The position numbers were made by a program, and so were the translations under genes. From JBEKVE01 sp049514335 (lineage in GTDB: Bacteria; Actinomycetota; Acidimicrobiia; Acidimicrobiales; UBA8190), in the NCBI GenBank assembly GCA_049514335.1, contig JBEKVE010000002.1, positions 1-53,461 of the forward strand: a DNA stretch of 53,461 bases, given 5' to 3'. Positions 51,942 through 53,461 of the stretch are shown in pieces (the first letter of the stretch is position 1; each line of letters begins with the position of its first letter). Under the pieces are notes generated by a model, which was not told the origin of the DNA, searched no databases, and saw only the letters and a list, made by a program, of their open reading frames with translations.

Positions 51942-52177
51942 AACCCTGAACTGCGAGGCGGGAGGCGCTCAAAGGACTCGCTCTGACGGCCTCGATGACC
52001 GAGGCCCTCGAGCGACGCGACGCCCCCGCCCTCACCGCCTGTCTAGCCGCCCGGCTGGGCGCCCTCGCCTTGAAGATCGCCTATGAGCGTTGGAGTCACG
52101 CCCCGAGTGATAGCGACTTCGGCGAGATTGCACGGCGGACGCTATGCGAATTGCAGACGAGCAGCGAGGGGCTTTGA
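51942..52177 (+). pseudogene. Relic: C-terminal domain of a TetR-family regulator, frameshifted
   Basis: The plus strand encodes Asn-Pro-Glu-Leu-Arg in one frame (from 51942), then after a +1/-1 shift near 51957-51965 continues in another frame with ALKGLALTASMTEALERRDAP and LAARLGALALKIAYERW up to a stop at 52177. This is the helix pattern of TetR ligand-binding domains of the type that regulates MFS exporters. The DNA-binding N-terminus is missing. It is oriented away from the MFS gene, as a divergent repressor would be. Confidence 0.6.
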
Positions 52178-52363
52178 GGCCTATGGCCTTCGAGACGCTG
52201 CTCGGACTGTGCAAGAGCCGCCCAAACCCGACGGGCCTCCCGAACACAGCTGCCCCATACCGCCGGTTCGGTGGACGTCACCTGGTGTCGGATGAGCGTT
52301 CGGTGGTGCCTCTGGCAGGCGGACCCGAACCCATCGCGTGACTGAGCAGAAGCCGGACAGGAA

Positions 52364-52714
52364 TTAGCGCCCTCGCATCACCTTTGCCTCATCGTGTGCC
52401 GCTTCAGCAAGCCGTTTGATCGCGGCGAGTCGCCGATCCCATTGCGCCGCGAGGTCGGCCATGGCACGGGTGGCGTTGTCGAGACGGCCGGCCTCCACCC
52501 TGTAGAGGACCTCTCGACCCTCTTTGCGATGGCTCACCAACCCGGCCCGTTCGAGCACGACCAGATGCTTTGACACCATCTGGCGGGAGAACGGGACTCG
52601 TTCAGCCAACCAGCTGGCGCTGACGTCACCGTTGGTGACCAGGAGATCGAGTACCCGGCGACGAGACGGGTCACCGATCGCCGACCACAATTGGTCATCG
52701 GACTGCTCGGTCAT
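52364..52714 (-). CDS. ArsR-family transcriptional repressor
   Basis: 116 residues, winged helix. IGDPSRRRVLDLLV begins the fold, SASWLAERVPFSRQMVSKHLVVLERAGLV is the recognition region (quoted in part: MVSKHL), and HRKEGREVLYRV the wing. No metal-binding Cys pair is seen, so it is likely of the non-metal type paired with SRPBCC proteins. The ATG shares ATGA with the SRPBCC stop, so the repressor is made from the same message and likely controls itself through the operator at 53263. The 186 bp downstream (52178-52363) hold nothing recognised. Confidence 0.92.
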   Translation of the reverse strand: MTEQSDDQLWSAIGDPSRRRVLDLLVTNGDVSASWLAERVPFSRQMVSKHLVVLERAGLVSHRKEGREVLYRVEAGRLDNATRAMADLAAQWDRRLAAIKRLAEAAHDEAKVMRGR

Positions 52715-53157
52715 CCCCGTTGGCGCTCCGCCAACACCCTGGTGAGGCGGTCCAGGAACTCGCCCCACCCCTCCTGATGCTCGTCGGCATACCGCTGTTT
52801 CTCCGCGTCGGGCCAGTCGCGCAGCTCGTGGCCGCTCTCGGCCACCCGAAGACGGGTCCGCTCGTCGCCCTCGGGCGTCAGCGTGAACTCGACGAGCATC
52901 GAGTTGCCGGCCACGGGCTCCTCCTCGACGGGATGGTTCCAGCGGAACGAGAAGCGAGTCGGCGGATCGACGGTCTCCACGACGACGGGGCCGCCCTGGT
53001 CGCCGAACGCCATATGTCCATGCGCGCCGGGCTTGACGACGAGGTCCACCCGGTCGGCGAACCACAGGCTCATCTGCTCTGGCTCGGTGATGGTGCGCCA
53101 CACCACCTGCAGCGGTGCCTCGATCAGCACCTCCCGCTCAATCACGAGGTCCGCCAT
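52711..53157 (-). CDS. SRPBCC (AHSA1-like) domain protein
   Basis: 148 residues of the START/Bet v1 fold with a hydrophobic ligand cavity. IEREVLIEAPLQVVWRTITEPEQM is the family opening (quoted in part: IEAPLQVVW), followed by MAFGDQGGPVVVETVDPPTRFSFRW and a C-terminal helix GWGEFLDRLTRVLAE. AAGGAG lies about 9 nt before the ATG at 53157. It is upstream of arsR in the same operon. Confidence 0.9.
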   Translation of the reverse strand: MADLVIEREVLIEAPLQVVWRTITEPEQMSLWFADRVDLVVKPGAHGHMAFGDQGGPVVVETVDPPTRFSFRWNHPVEEEPVAGNSMLVEFTLTPEGDERTRLRVAESGHELRDWPDAEKQRYADEHQEGWGEFLDRLTRVLAERQRG

Positions 53158-53242
53158 CAGTCTCCGCTCCTTCCCTGAGTGCGGCGCCGTCCATCGCCGG
53201 TCACCAGTGCCATCGTTCGCCGCCGGTCTCCAACTGCAACCC

Positions 53243-53271
53243 AAAGTAGCACGTCAGGGCCAGATATGCAA
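53243..53271 (-). promoter_or_regulatory. Promoter of the SRPBCC-arsR operon
   Basis: TTGCAT (53266-53271), a 17-bp spacer and TACTTT (53243-53248) on the minus strand; predicted start near 53236. The -35 box lies within the left arm of the palindrome at 53263-53287, so a bound repressor would block it. Confidence 0.7.
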
Positions 53272-53287
53272 CCTTATGTTGCATATC
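53263..53287. promoter_or_regulatory. Palindromic operator, probably for the ArsR repressor
   Basis: Perfect 10-bp inverted arms GATATGCAAC and GTTGCATATC around a 5-bp centre. A further half-site GTTGCACAT (one change) is at 53310-53318 and a TGCAAC at 53235-53240. It sits between the divergent SRPBCC-arsR operon and the plus-strand SRPBCC gene, so it could control both. Confidence 0.8.
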
Positions 53288-53345
53288 CAAGAGCCATCTG
53301 CTACCGTTGGTTGCACATTTGATAAGATTGAGGGTGGAAGATCAC

Positions 53346-53461
53346 ATGACGACCTTCACGTACACGACCTACATCCACACCACGCCCGAGCGGGTCTGGC
53401 AGGGCCTGACCGATCCTGCCGTCACGAGGCGCTACTGGCGGCACCACAGGGCTGGAGAGAA
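53346..53461 (+). CDS. SRPBCC (AHSA1-like) domain protein, N-terminal part (cut by window edge)
   Basis: 38 codons visible from the ATG at 53346: MTTFTYTTYIHTTPERVW, GLTDPAVTRRYWR. This is the opening of a second Bet v1-like protein, divergent from the SRPBCC-arsR operon. GGAAG lies about 8 nt before the ATG. The rest lies beyond the window. Confidence 0.85.
   Translation, partial: MTTFTYTTYIHTTPERVWQGLTDPAVTRRYWRHHRAGE

Noticed and set aside
49209..52360. Prophage, transposon or genomic island with integrase
   Set aside because: No integrase, transposase, terminal inverted repeat or tRNA attachment site was seen; only fragments, one exporter and relics.

Overview
The window is a very GC-rich stretch in which almost every gene lies on the minus strand. 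It is densely packed, with many 1-nt and 4-nt start/stop overlaps. Gene content and order suggest a high-GC actinobacterium, most likely of the class Acidimicrobiia or a close relative. Pointers are a CIRCE-controlled groESL, guaB3, a tsaE-tsaB-rimI-tsaD block, a stand-alone cobalamin-binding mutase subunit, four-cysteine S4 and S14, and a C-terminal fragment with the GGVYAFGDA repeat common in Acidimicrobiia. The taxonomic call is inference. No rRNA, tRNA, CRISPR array, insertion sequence or prophage was seen.

Layout. 1-10 kb: central metabolism (icd partial, metF, an MFS exporter, an alpha/beta hydrolase, a small plus-strand membrane protein, folD-purH-purN, sucCD, a B12-binding mutase domain). 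10-17 kb: a methyltransferase, pcrA/uvrD, guaA, guaB3 and a CoA-pyrophosphatase-type Nudix hydrolase. 17-22.7 kb: groES-groEL behind a CIRCE operator, preceded by the t6A tRNA-modification genes and a type-4 uracil-DNA glycosylase. 22.7-30 kb: envelope and cofactor genes (alpha/beta hydrolase, alr, nnr, acpS, glmS, glmM). 30-48.8 kb: ribosomal protein superclusters, namely rplM-rpsI, then rplC to secY-adk-map, then infA-rpmJ-rpsM-rpsK-rpsD-rpoA-rplQ-truA. 48.8-53.5 kb: an accessory patch with gene fragments, a second MFS exporter, relics of an oxidoreductase and a TetR regulator, and an ArsR/SRPBCC module with a clear palindromic operator.

The main block supplies nucleotides (purH/N, guaA, guaB3, adk), one-carbon units (folD, metF), cell-wall sugars and D-alanine (glmS, glmM, alr), and the translation, secretion and folding machinery. 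The points most worth a second look are: long charged low-complexity tails on five ribosomal proteins of one operon (L22, L29, S3, L4, L30); an infA with no ATG, GTG or TTG at the conserved start; rplC without rpsJ directly upstream, next to a decayed accessory segment; tsaD ending inside the CIRCE operator of groES; and an ArsR-type operator that embeds a -35 box.
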